Made by a program: the position numbers and the translations under genes. Below the pieces are notes generated by a model. It was not told the origin of the DNA, made no database searches, and saw only the letters and a list, made by a program, of their open reading frames with translations. A DNA stretch of 28,851 nucleotides from a virus. This document shows, piece by piece, positions 14,372-21,231 of this stretch. Location of the stretch: the IMG/VR virus record IMGVR_UViG_3300027759_000327, positions 1 through 28,851 of that record; one strand, 5' to 3'. How positions within the stretch are numbered: position 1 is the stretch's first letter; each line of letters begins with the position of its first letter.

Positions 14372-14409
14372 AAATGCCTCAGACTAACCCTCTGGGGCAT
14401 TTCTTTTTC
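14372..14409 (+). terminator. Rho-independent terminator after the capsid gene
   Basis: A 12-base stem (14372-14383 with 14391-14402; one G-T pair) with a 7-base loop is followed by CTTTTTCT. An odd perfect dyad ACCTAAT-C-ATTAGGT (14349-14363) lies just upstream over the capsid stop codon. Confidence 0.9.
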
Positions 14410-14418
14410 TAGCAAAAC

Positions 14419-14427
14419 TGATAGAAT
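14419..14427 (+). promoter_or_regulatory. Extended -10 promoter right after the terminator
   Basis: TG-A-TAGAAT at 14419-14427 lies only seven bases before the ATG at 14434. Transcription would begin at or next to the A of that ATG, so the mRNA could be leaderless. No Shine-Dalgarno sequence precedes the start. Confidence 0.45.
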
Positions 14428-14433
14428 TAGTGT

Positions 14434-14748
14434 ATGCAAAACCCTGTCAAATTTAGAGATTCTGTAGTCCATGCTGATGGCGAGGGCGGTATTGTTATTG
14501 AGACTAAACAAGACATTACAGGAATCATTGAGCAGAACAAAAAGGAATATAACTCCTTTGATGAACGTGCTAAATGGTCTGATGAGTTGTTTGGTAATAA
14601 GATAGCGTCTATTCCGTTTACAGTTATTGATGAACTCAATAAACAAGGCGTTATGCGTGGCTTTGATGTGATTGATGAGAAAAGATTTAAAGCGTGGTTA
14701 AACGAGCGTGATAACAGAGTTTTTAGAACTCGGACAGGAGTTGTATGA
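14434..14748 (+). CDS. Small head-tail region protein
   Basis: The 104-residue product has E-Q-N-K-K-x-Y-N-S-F-D-E-R-A-K-W, a central I-A-S-I-P-F-T-V-I-D-E-L and an ending F-K-A-W-L-N-E-R-D-N-R-V-F-R-T-R-T-G. These features recur in a small protein encoded between the capsid and adaptor genes in SU10/T7-like environmental phages; its role is unassigned, but head completion fits the position. There is no Shine-Dalgarno sequence, and the candidate promoter lies so close that initiation would be leaderless. The last bases overlap the adaptor start by four (ATGA). Confidence 0.7.
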   Translation: MQNPVKFRDSVVHADGEGGIVIETKQDITGIIEQNKKEYNSFDERAKWSDELFGNKIASIPFTVIDELNKQGVMRGFDVIDEKRFKAWLNERDNRVFRTRTGVV

Positions 14749-15365
14749 GTTTTGCTACCTACTCTGATTTACAGACTTCAATAGCCAATTATTTGGCTAG
14801 GTCTGACTTGACAAGCATCATCCCAGACTTTATTACTTTGGCTGAGAATCGTTTGCGTAGAGAACTGCGTATTCGTCAAATGCTTAAATCTGTTACAACT
14901 TTAACTGTCAAAGCTGATGCAACTGTAGAAGTACCTAGCGACTTCTTAGAGATTCGTGACTTTGTTGTGATGACAAACCCAATAACTCCATTGAGTTACT
15001 CTAGTCCTTCATCGTTATCCAATGACCCAAGAACATCAGAAGTTGGTGTTCCAAGGTCTTACACTATTCTTGCTTCTGAGTTTCAGTTAGCACCTTCCCC
15101 TGATGCTGTTTATACGTTAAAGATGCTTTATTACGCTGCGCCAGCATACTTGTCTAGCAGTAACACATCTAACGTATTTCTGACTACAGCCCCTGATGGC
15201 TTACTTTACGCTTCTTTGATTGAAGCTGAGCCTTATCTAATGAACGATGCTCGTATTAACACATGGGGAACTATGTACGATAGAGCAATTTCTTCTCTCA
15301 CCAAGTCTGATGAAAGCACTCAATACTCTGGTGTACCCCTGTCAATAAAATTAACATCAAGGTGA
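14745..15365 (+). CDS. Head-tail adaptor protein (SU10 adaptor type)
   Basis: This 206-residue protein begins S-F-A-T-Y-S-D-L-Q-T-S-I-A-N-Y-L-A-R-S-D and continues with I-I-P-D-F-I-T-L-A-E-N-R-L-R-R-E-L-R-I-R-Q-M, the conserved helical part of the SU10-type adaptor family. A middle section of strands (V-E-V-P-S-D-F-L-E-I) and a final four-helix region complete it. Adaptors dock on the portal ring after packaging, lock the DNA in and form the platform for the nozzle. Length and order with its neighbours are normal. Confidence 0.85.
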   Translation: MSFATYSDLQTSIANYLARSDLTSIIPDFITLAENRLRRELRIRQMLKSVTTLTVKADATVEVPSDFLEIRDFVVMTNPITPLSYSSPSSLSNDPRTSEVGVPRSYTILASEFQLAPSPDAVYTLKMLYYAAPAYLSSSNTSNVFLTTAPDGLLYASLIEAEPYLMNDARINTWGTMYDRAISSLTKSDESTQYSGVPLSIKLTSR

Positions 15366-15369
15366 AATC

Positions 15370-15756
15370 ATGGCTGAAATGTCTAACTACTTGGAAAATG
15401 CTCTTATCAATGTGACGTTGAGAGCAACTGCTTACACAGCACCAACAACTGTGTATCTTGCTTTATACACAACTGACCCAACTGATGCTGATACTGGTAC
15501 TGAATGTTCTGGTACTAGCTATGCTCGTCAAGCTGTAACTTTTGGTGCGCCTAGCAATGGTGCTTCTACAAATTCTGCTGCTATTGAGTTTCCTCAAGCT
15601 GGTGGCTCATGGGGAACAATTACCCACATTGGAATCCGTGATGCTTTGACTACAGGTAACTTGCTGTATCACTCACCACTAGACGCTTCTAAGACGATTG
15701 CAACTGGTGATGTGTTCCGTGTCGCTTCTGGTTCATTGAGCGTTACTTTGGCGTGA
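15370..15756 (+). CDS. Small conserved tail/virion protein
   Basis: The 128-residue product carries M-S-N-Y-L-E-N-A-L-I-N-V-T-L-R-A-T-A-Y and V-Y-L-A-L-Y-T-T-D-P-T-D-A-D-T-G-T-E, then Y-A-R-Q-A-V-T-F and a strand-rich end with I-T-H-I-G-I-R-D-A. This is a widely found small phage protein encoded among tail genes, often labelled tail fibre or tail component. It appears all-beta and may form a ring or fibre base. It stands just before the repeat protein, which begins one base after its stop, so the two are likely translated together and may interact. Confidence 0.7.
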   Translation: MAEMSNYLENALINVTLRATAYTAPTTVYLALYTTDPTDADTGTECSGTSYARQAVTFGAPSNGASTNSAAIEFPQAGGSWGTITHIGIRDALTTGNLLYHSPLDASKTIATGDVFRVASGSLSVTLA

Positions 15757-15757
15757 G

Positions 15758-16648
15758 ATGGCTGATTTACTGCCTCCGTGGACGATTGACTCGCTAGACA
15801 ATTTAAAGTCTAGCATTGATGACTTAACACTCACACTTGATAGTCCACTTTATACAACATCTGTAACCCTATGGGATGCCTATGGGTCTGTAACTGCGTC
15901 TGCAAGCGTTACAGCAGATGGCACAAGGGTTCAGAGTGGTAGTGGGGCAGTAGATGGTACAGCGACAGTAGTAGCAGACGCTATAAGGGTACAGTTAGCT
16001 AGCGCAAGTATTACTGTTAATACTGGTGTAGTTTGTGATGCAACGAGGGTGCAGTTTGGCTCTGGTGCTATTGATGGCAATGCTACTGTTACTGCTGATG
16101 CTGTTCGTGTCCAGTTTGCTAGTGGAAATATTACCGCTAATGCAGATGTAATAGCTACTGGAACTCGTGTCCAGTTTGGTATTGCAGATATAACTGGAAA
16201 TGCTACTGTTACGGCTCTTGGTGGAATCGTAGCAAATGCAGTAGCTTCTGTAACGGCTAATGCGACTGTAACGGCTGATGCTATTAGAGTGCAACTAGCA
16301 AGTGGTTCAGTTACTGGTAACGCAACAGTAGTAGCTAATGGTGGTTTGATTGTAGGTGCTGTAGCAAGCATAAACGCAAATGCTAATGTTGTCGCTAGTG
16401 CGTCTGCAATTTATGCAGGGGTAGCCTCGGTATCAGGTCTAGCAACAGTTACGGCTAAAGGTGTAAGGTTAGGTGATAACTGGACTTCAGTACCAGAAGA
16501 CACAAATACTTGGACACCAGTTTCTACAAATGGTAACAATTGGACTGTTGTTTCTAGTGATTCAAACACATGGACTCCAGTATCTGCTAATGACAATACA
16601 TGGACAATTCAGGCTCAAGGGTCAAATACATGGTTGAGACAAGGTTAA
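15758..16648 (+). CDS. Periodic beta-repeat virion protein (20- and 10-residue repeats)
   Basis: The 296-residue protein is almost fully repetitive. After a 40-residue N-terminus, residues 41-240 form ten copies of exactly 20 residues, with a core like G-N-A-T-V-T-A-D-A-x-R-V-Q and then A-S-G-x-I. Residues 241-296 are about 5.6 copies of a 10-residue unit with Trp at 242, 252, 262, 272, 282 and 292 (N-T-W-T-P-V-S-x-N-x). Strict periodicity suggests a beta-solenoid or a trimeric beta fibre, with the Trp part forming a second segment. It lies between a small tail protein and the nozzle-like gene, so it is probably a tail spike, fibre or capsid decoration. No known family was recognised. Confidence 0.65.
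   Translation: MADLLPPWTIDSLDNLKSSIDDLTLTLDSPLYTTSVTLWDAYGSVTASASVTADGTRVQSGSGAVDGTATVVADAIRVQLASASITVNTGVVCDATRVQFGSGAIDGNATVTADAVRVQFASGNITANADVIATGTRVQFGIADITGNATVTALGGIVANAVASVTANATVTADAIRVQLASGSVTGNATVVANGGLIVGAVASINANANVVASASAIYAGVASVSGLATVTAKGVRLGDNWTSVPEDTNTWTPVSTNGNNWTVVSSDSNTWTPVSANDNTWTIQAQGSNTWLRQG
15878..16477 (+). repeat. Ten 60-bp tandem coding repeats
   Basis: Residues 41-240 of the protein repeat every 20 residues without any indel, which is every 60 bases. The DNA copies have drifted: neighbouring units share the amino acid pattern more than the base sequence, so selection on the protein seems to hold the period. Confidence 0.8.
16478..16645 (+). repeat. About 5.6 30-bp tandem coding repeats with Trp
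   Basis: The C-terminal section repeats every 30 bases, each unit carrying a TGG codon preceded by an Asn or Thr codon (Trp at residue 242 and every tenth after). It abuts the 60-bp repeats without a gap. Confidence 0.8.
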
Positions 16649-16652
16649 GATA

Positions 16653-18092
16653 ATGGCTACACAACGAATAACACTTGGCGAATGGATGCCTGACCAAACA
16701 GGCTTATCTGGCTCATTGACAGACGCTAAAAATGTAGTGTCTCAAGCCATTGGGTACGGGCCACTCCCCTCGCCTGTATCATTTTCTAGTGCTGCTGCTG
16801 AAAACCTAACTTCTTTGTATGCTGGAAAAGCACCAGATGGCACTACATATTCATTTGCTGCTGGCGCATCCAAGATTTATACAGTTGGTTCATCTGGAAC
16901 ACTTACCCAAGTTAATACAGGTTTAACAACAGGCGCAAACGACAGAGTAAGGTTTACTCAGTTTGGTAAAACTGTTATTGCTTGTAATAACGCTGAAAAG
17001 CTAAAATCATGGGTGCTTGGAACGTCTAGCACTTTTTCTGATGTTGCAGCTAATGCGCCCATTGCTAAATTCATTACTGTAGTTCGTGATTTTGTGGTTT
17101 GTGCTAATACTTACGAAAGTTCTGTACAGCAACAATATCGTGTTCGTTGGTCAGCAATCAATGATGAAACAGATTGGACAGAGAATGTAAACACTCAGTC
17201 TGATTATCAGGACATTCCTGATGGTGGGCAGATTGTTGGAATCCGTGGTGGTGAGTTTGGTATAGTTCTGCTAGAGCGTTCAATATCTCGGATGACCTAT
17301 GTGGGTACTCCGTTTATCTTCCAGTTTGACAATATCTCTAGGAATAAAGGTTGCATGGTAGCTGGCTCAATTGCACAATACCAAGGTATAACTTTCTTTT
17401 TGTCAGATGATGGTTTCTATATGTGCGATGGACAGAATGTTGTTCCTATCGGTGCTGAGAAGATAGATAGATTCTTCCTTAGTGATGCTAGTGAGGCAGA
17501 CTATAAAACAATGTCTGCCACTATTGACCCTGTTCGCAAATTAGTAATTTGGAATTACAAATCAGTTGATGCAAATCGTAAGTTAATAATTTACAACTTT
17601 GCAACTAAGAAGTGGACTTATGCAGATGCAAATACTGATTACTTGGGTGAAGTCTCATCAGGCGCATTAACGCTAGAAGATTTAGATGCTATCTCAGGAA
17701 GCATTGACGCTTTGACAACAAGTTTAGATTCTTTGCTATTTATTGGCGGTAAATATTTCTTAGGTGGAACTTACGGAACTAAAGTTTACACATTTACTGG
17801 TGCAAATCTTACAGGGAATATTTCAACTGGAGATATAGATATAGGGGCTAACTCAGTAGTAACTCTAGCTAGACCTATTGTTGACAATGGTTCTGGTTCT
17901 ATTTCGATAGCTTCTCGTCAACTGTTAAATCAATCTGTCATTTATGGAACTTCTGTAGCAGCCGACTCTGATAACAGAGTTTCTTTGCGTAGTGCTGGTA
18001 GATACCATAGATTAAATCTAGTTCCTACTGGCTCTAACTGGAAAACTGCTGTTGCTGTGGATGTGGATATTACGCCACAAGGGGTTCGCTGA
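16653..18092 (+). CDS. Tail nozzle / DNA-stabilisation-like protein
   Basis: This 479-residue protein consists of repeated strand-rich blades (A-P-D-G-T-T-Y-S-F-A, R-V-R-F-T-Q-F-G-K-T-V-I-A, the R-W-S-A-I-N-D-E-T-D-W segment, G-G-E-F-G-I-V-L-L-E-R), fitting a beta-propeller as in P22 gp10-like and SU10 nozzle proteins. The C-terminus G-R-Y-H-R-L-N...V-D-V-D-I-T-P-Q-G-V-R is a typical ending for that group. A helix-like segment at 343-363 (with S-I-D-A-L-T-T-S-L-D-S) resembles one in the repeat protein encoded before it. It would extend the adaptor and plug the DNA channel. It shares one base with the next gene (TGATG). Confidence 0.7.
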   Translation: MATQRITLGEWMPDQTGLSGSLTDAKNVVSQAIGYGPLPSPVSFSSAAAENLTSLYAGKAPDGTTYSFAAGASKIYTVGSSGTLTQVNTGLTTGANDRVRFTQFGKTVIACNNAEKLKSWVLGTSSTFSDVAANAPIAKFITVVRDFVVCANTYESSVQQQYRVRWSAINDETDWTENVNTQSDYQDIPDGGQIVGIRGGEFGIVLLERSISRMTYVGTPFIFQFDNISRNKGCMVAGSIAQYQGITFFLSDDGFYMCDGQNVVPIGAEKIDRFFLSDASEADYKTMSATIDPVRKLVIWNYKSVDANRKLIIYNFATKKWTYADANTDYLGEVSSGALTLEDLDAISGSIDALTTSLDSLLFIGGKYFLGGTYGTKVYTFTGANLTGNISTGDIDIGANSVVTLARPIVDNGSGSISIASRQLLNQSVIYGTSVAADSDNRVSLRSAGRYHRLNLVPTGSNWKTAVAVDVDITPQGVR

Positions 18093-18871
18093 TGTTTAGA
18101 AGCCTACCTGCATTTGGTGGTGACCAGAGGGCTGTGGCTGAAGTAGTCCGTGGCATCATGGACGGAAAGACCAATAACACAGGGACTTTGACTCTGGCAA
18201 CTGGTGGGGCTTTAACTACCACTTTGACAGACCGAAGGATAGGCCCAGACAGCGTTATTATCTTTGTCCCTGCCTCTGCTGCGGCTAACGCTGACTATAT
18301 GCCTTATGGGGCGTTTCAGAGCCTTGTTGACCAAACTATTGCTACAGCAAATACTGCCTATGCAATGACGTTAGACACTACTGATTATTCCAATGGTGTA
18401 ACTCTGAGCAATAGTTCTAGAGTTAATGTAAAAAACGCTGGTGTTTATAATTTTCAATGGTCTGGACAGTTTCAAAATACAGATACACAAGAGCATGACG
18501 TAAGTGTTTGGTTGCGTAAAAATGGTACAAATGTCGTTGGCTCTACTGGCTTTATTGGTATTCCTAGTTCTCATGGTGGAATTGATGGACATATAGTCAC
18601 AGGATGGAACTACTTTATAGAATTAGTTGCTAATGACTATGTTGAATTATATTGGTCATCCCCAAGCACTAATGTTTCCTTACAGTTTTATGCTGCTGGA
18701 ACTAGCCCTACTAGACCAACAACAGCATCTGTCATTGCTACCATGAATTTGGTATCTCCTAATGCTTTGACAAATATCTACGCTAGTTCCCAAGGACAGG
18801 GTACGGCTACGATTACCCATTTTGCCAATTCAACGGCAAATAAGACGTATAGATATGCAATTATTGGTTGA
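18092..18871 (+). CDS. Virion protein with inserted jelly-roll domain
   Basis: The 259-residue product has an N-terminal part (1-70: R-A-V-A-E-V-V-R-G-I-M-D-G-K-T-N-N-T-G-T) and a C-terminal part (about 230-259: G-T-A-T-I-T-H...K-T-Y-R-Y-A-I-I-G) which together look like a short conserved virion protein of environmental phages. Between them, residues 74-222 form a strand-rich domain (G-V-Y-N-F-Q-W-S-G-Q-F, W-L-R-K-N-G-T-N-V, N-D-Y-V-E-L-Y-W) with the look of a C1q/TNF-like jelly roll, a fold phages often use for receptor or glycan binding. A tail-tip or capsid-surface adhesin is my inference. The start overlaps the preceding stop. Confidence 0.6.
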   Translation: MFRSLPAFGGDQRAVAEVVRGIMDGKTNNTGTLTLATGGALTTTLTDRRIGPDSVIIFVPASAAANADYMPYGAFQSLVDQTIATANTAYAMTLDTTDYSNGVTLSNSSRVNVKNAGVYNFQWSGQFQNTDTQEHDVSVWLRKNGTNVVGSTGFIGIPSSHGGIDGHIVTGWNYFIELVANDYVELYWSSPSTNVSLQFYAAGTSPTRPTTASVIATMNLVSPNALTNIYASSQGQGTATITHFANSTANKTYRYAIIG

Positions 18872-18892
18872 TTTTAATAATTTATGTATAAT
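18864..18892 (+). promoter_or_regulatory. Promoter for the ejection-protein block
   Basis: TTGGTT at 18864-18869 is separated by exactly 17 bases from a consensus TATAAT at 18887-18892. It overlaps the stop of the preceding gene and would give a leader of about 40 bases. Confidence 0.65.
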
Positions 18893-18894
18893 GT

Positions 18895-18924
18895 ATTCCG
18901 TGGATGACCCATCTCGGAATCCGA
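18895..18924 (+). other. Leader hairpin / dyad downstream of the promoter
   Basis: ATTCCG (18895-18900) and CGGAAT (18915-18920) can pair, extended by four more pairs inside (18902-18905 with 18911-18914) around a bulged base. A second dyad TCGGA-A-TCCGA overlaps it at 18914-18924. It may be an operator over the start site or a 5' mRNA hairpin. Confidence 0.45.
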
Positions 18925-18940
18925 ACTTTTAGGAGTAAAG

Positions 18941-19846
18941 ATGGCTACGACTTCCACATCTACAGTTGACCCCGCAATTGCACCATATTTAAGCTATGGT
19001 CTGCAACAAGCATCTAATTTATATGGTGCTGGTGGGCCACAATACTACACAGGCGAAACCTTTGTAGCACCCTCGCAAACTACACAAGCTGGCGTTCAAG
19101 CCTTAGAGACTCGTGCTTTAGCGGGTAATCCTTTAACTGGACTTGCTCAACAACAATTACAGGGTACTTTGGGTGGTGCTTATCTAAGTGGTAATCCATT
19201 CTTTCAAGGTGCATTTGCCCCTGCTGCACAAGCTGCACAACAACAATATCAACAAACACTAGGCGATATTGGCTCTAAAGCAAGCCTAGCAGGGCGTTAT
19301 GGCTCTGGTGTTATGGGTAACCTACAAGATAGGGCTACAGGTCAGTATGCACAAGCATTGACTAACACAGCAGGTCAACTTGCTTACCAGAACTATGAGC
19401 AAGAAAGAGCAAGGCAACAACAAGCTATTGGTGCTGCGCCTCAGTTAGCGGCTGCTGATTACCAAGACATTAACCAGTTGTTGCAAGCTGGTCAGTTGCG
19501 TGAAGGTTACCAAGGTCAGCAGTTAGGCGCAGATATTCAGCGTTTCAACTTCTTGCAAAACCAACCACAACAGAACTTGCAAAACTATATGTCATTGGTA
19601 TATGGCAACCCATTAGGACGAGTTGGACAAACTACTGCTAGTGGTTCTGCTGACACATCTGCATTACAAAATGCTCTTGGTTTAGCTGCTGTTGGCGGTG
19701 GTTTGTATAAGAACTTAGGTGGTTCAACTGGTATTAGCAACTTATGGAATAGTGGTAGCAATTGGTTAAACAGTAGCCCAACAGCTACATATAACGCAGC
19801 GACTAATTTTGCTGAAACTAATCCACTCGGTTGGCTTGACTGGTAA
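18941..19846 (+). CDS. Gln/Ala-rich internal or ejection protein
   Basis: This 301-residue protein starts behind AGGAG (18931-18935). It is rich in Gln, Ala and Gly, with P-Y-L-S-Y-G-L-Q-Q-A-S near the start, Y-L-S-G-N-P-F-F in the first third, a long Gln-rich helical centre (about 95-205) and a C-terminal Gly-rich patch. This matches proteins found between the nozzle and fibre genes of podovirus-type phages that I read as internal or ejected virion proteins. Such proteins leave the capsid first and help form the DNA channel across the cell envelope. No enzyme motif is present. It leads a three-gene set with its own promoter. Confidence 0.55.
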   Translation: MATTSTSTVDPAIAPYLSYGLQQASNLYGAGGPQYYTGETFVAPSQTTQAGVQALETRALAGNPLTGLAQQQLQGTLGGAYLSGNPFFQGAFAPAAQAAQQQYQQTLGDIGSKASLAGRYGSGVMGNLQDRATGQYAQALTNTAGQLAYQNYEQERARQQQAIGAAPQLAAADYQDINQLLQAGQLREGYQGQQLGADIQRFNFLQNQPQQNLQNYMSLVYGNPLGRVGQTTASGSADTSALQNALGLAAVGGGLYKNLGGSTGISNLWNSGSNWLNSSPTATYNAATNFAETNPLGWLDW

Positions 19847-19854
19847 GGACTAAC

Positions 19855-21231
19855 ATGGCTGGACTATTAGACATTTTCGGTACAGGCGGTGCAGACACAA
19901 TGGGTCTGTTGGGTATGTCACAAGCTGACATTGCTCGTAATCGTGACGATGCACAAGCGCAAGCCTTGTATGCCCTAGCAGGACGTTTATTCCAAGGTGG
20001 TAATACTGGACAGTCTATTGCTGAAGGTTTGCAACTAGGTCAGAAAGCCTATAAAGGCGGTATGCAAGAAACCTTGCAAAACCAACTTCAAAACGTACAA
20101 TTGCAAGACATGATTCGTAAGCGTCAGTTAGAGCAACAAGCGTTAGCTGAACAACAACGAATTCAAGGTGTTATTCAAGGTGCTGTAACTAAACCTCAAG
20201 AGATTTATGGCGAGGACATAATGGGTCAGCGTCAAGGTGAAGGAATGACTGCTGGTGGATTTGATTTGCAACGAGCAATGCCACAATTGATGGCTTCACC
20301 AGAAGGACGTAAAGCACTAACTGAGTTGATTGCTTCTCAAAAGGCTATGGGTGGTGAACTTACTACATTGGCTGAAGGTGCTAATCTTGTTCGTGTTAGC
20401 CCAACTGGACAAGTTGAAACTGTTGCTAAAGGCGCACCAAAGCGTGAGCCAATACCTACTGAAATTGCACAATATAACTTAGCAAAAAGCCAAGGTTTTG
20501 AAGGTAGTTTTTTAGACTTTGAAAAATCTAAGAAGCCATTGCAATATCAAGATATTGGTAACGCAATTGTTCAATTGGATTCAAATGGAAAAGAAGTTTC
20601 TCGTATTCCTAAAGGACGTGCGCCAGAAGGCCCTGTGAGTTTCCAAGCTGTAGAGACTGACCAAGGTTTGATGGCATTTAATCCTAGAACAATGCAAATG
20701 ACTCCAGTAATGGGGCAAGATGGCAAGCCACTTACTAAATCTGGAAAACCAACAGAAACTGAAACTAATGCTGCTGGATTTGCTGCTCGAATGGTAGCTG
20801 CAAACACAATTGCATCAAAACTAGCTACAGGGGCTGCGCCTAAAACTGGTGAAGCAATTACAAGCGTTATTCCTTTAATTGGAAAAGCAATCCCAGAGAT
20901 TATTCCTCAAGCTGTTGGTGGTTTATCTCCAGAGCGTAGGCAATACTTGCAAGCGGCTAACAACTTTATTCGTGCTAACTTGCGTAAAGAATCAGGTGCA
21001 GCAATTGGTGCTGATGAGTGGACTGCTGAGTTTATTAACTACTTCCCTCAATACAATGATGATGAGCAAACAATCAAGAATAAAGAAGTTTTCCGTAATA
21101 TTTTGACTCAAAATATGATTGGTGCTGCTGGTAAATCATTTAAAGCACCAAACATGACACCGCCAGAATCAATGACTGATACATATGGTTTAAATCCTAG
21201 ACTGCGTAATTCTTTGCGTGGAGGTCAATAA
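19855..21231 (+). CDS. Internal virion / ejection protein, second of three
   Basis: The 458-residue product begins G-L-L-D-I-F-G, followed by a helical Gln-rich section (residues about 30-115), a middle part with strand-like repeats (V-R-V-S-P-T-G-Q, then V-Q-L-D-S-N-G-K) and a conserved C-terminal helical domain with F-I-R-A-N-L-R-K-E-S-G-A-A-I and a following Y-F-P-Q-Y-N-D-D. The E-S-G-A-A-I motif is a marker of a phage structural protein family without assigned function. It shares a TAAGGA stop/ribosome-site fusion with its upstream neighbour. Role in DNA ejection is inferred from position and composition. Confidence 0.6.
   Translation: MAGLLDIFGTGGADTMGLLGMSQADIARNRDDAQAQALYALAGRLFQGGNTGQSIAEGLQLGQKAYKGGMQETLQNQLQNVQLQDMIRKRQLEQQALAEQQRIQGVIQGAVTKPQEIYGEDIMGQRQGEGMTAGGFDLQRAMPQLMASPEGRKALTELIASQKAMGGELTTLAEGANLVRVSPTGQVETVAKGAPKREPIPTEIAQYNLAKSQGFEGSFLDFEKSKKPLQYQDIGNAIVQLDSNGKEVSRIPKGRAPEGPVSFQAVETDQGLMAFNPRTMQMTPVMGQDGKPLTKSGKPTETETNAAGFAARMVAANTIASKLATGAAPKTGEAITSVIPLIGKAIPEIIPQAVGGLSPERRQYLQAANNFIRANLRKESGAAIGADEWTAEFINYFPQYNDDEQTIKNKEVFRNILTQNMIGAAGKSFKAPNMTPPESMTDTYGLNPRLRNSLRGGQ

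Noticed and set aside
14335-14646. Minus-strand frames opposite the small head-tail gene
   Set aside because: They run through the capsid terminator and are opposite a gene with conserved motifs.
15931-16371. Long minus-strand open frame opposite the 20-residue repeats
   Set aside because: The 60-bp periodicity makes the antisense strand free of stops; Ala/Thr/Val-rich repeats and no start signals show it is a by-product.
15878-16645. CRISPR-like array
   Set aside because: The repeats are in frame, diverged and without unique spacers; they encode protein.
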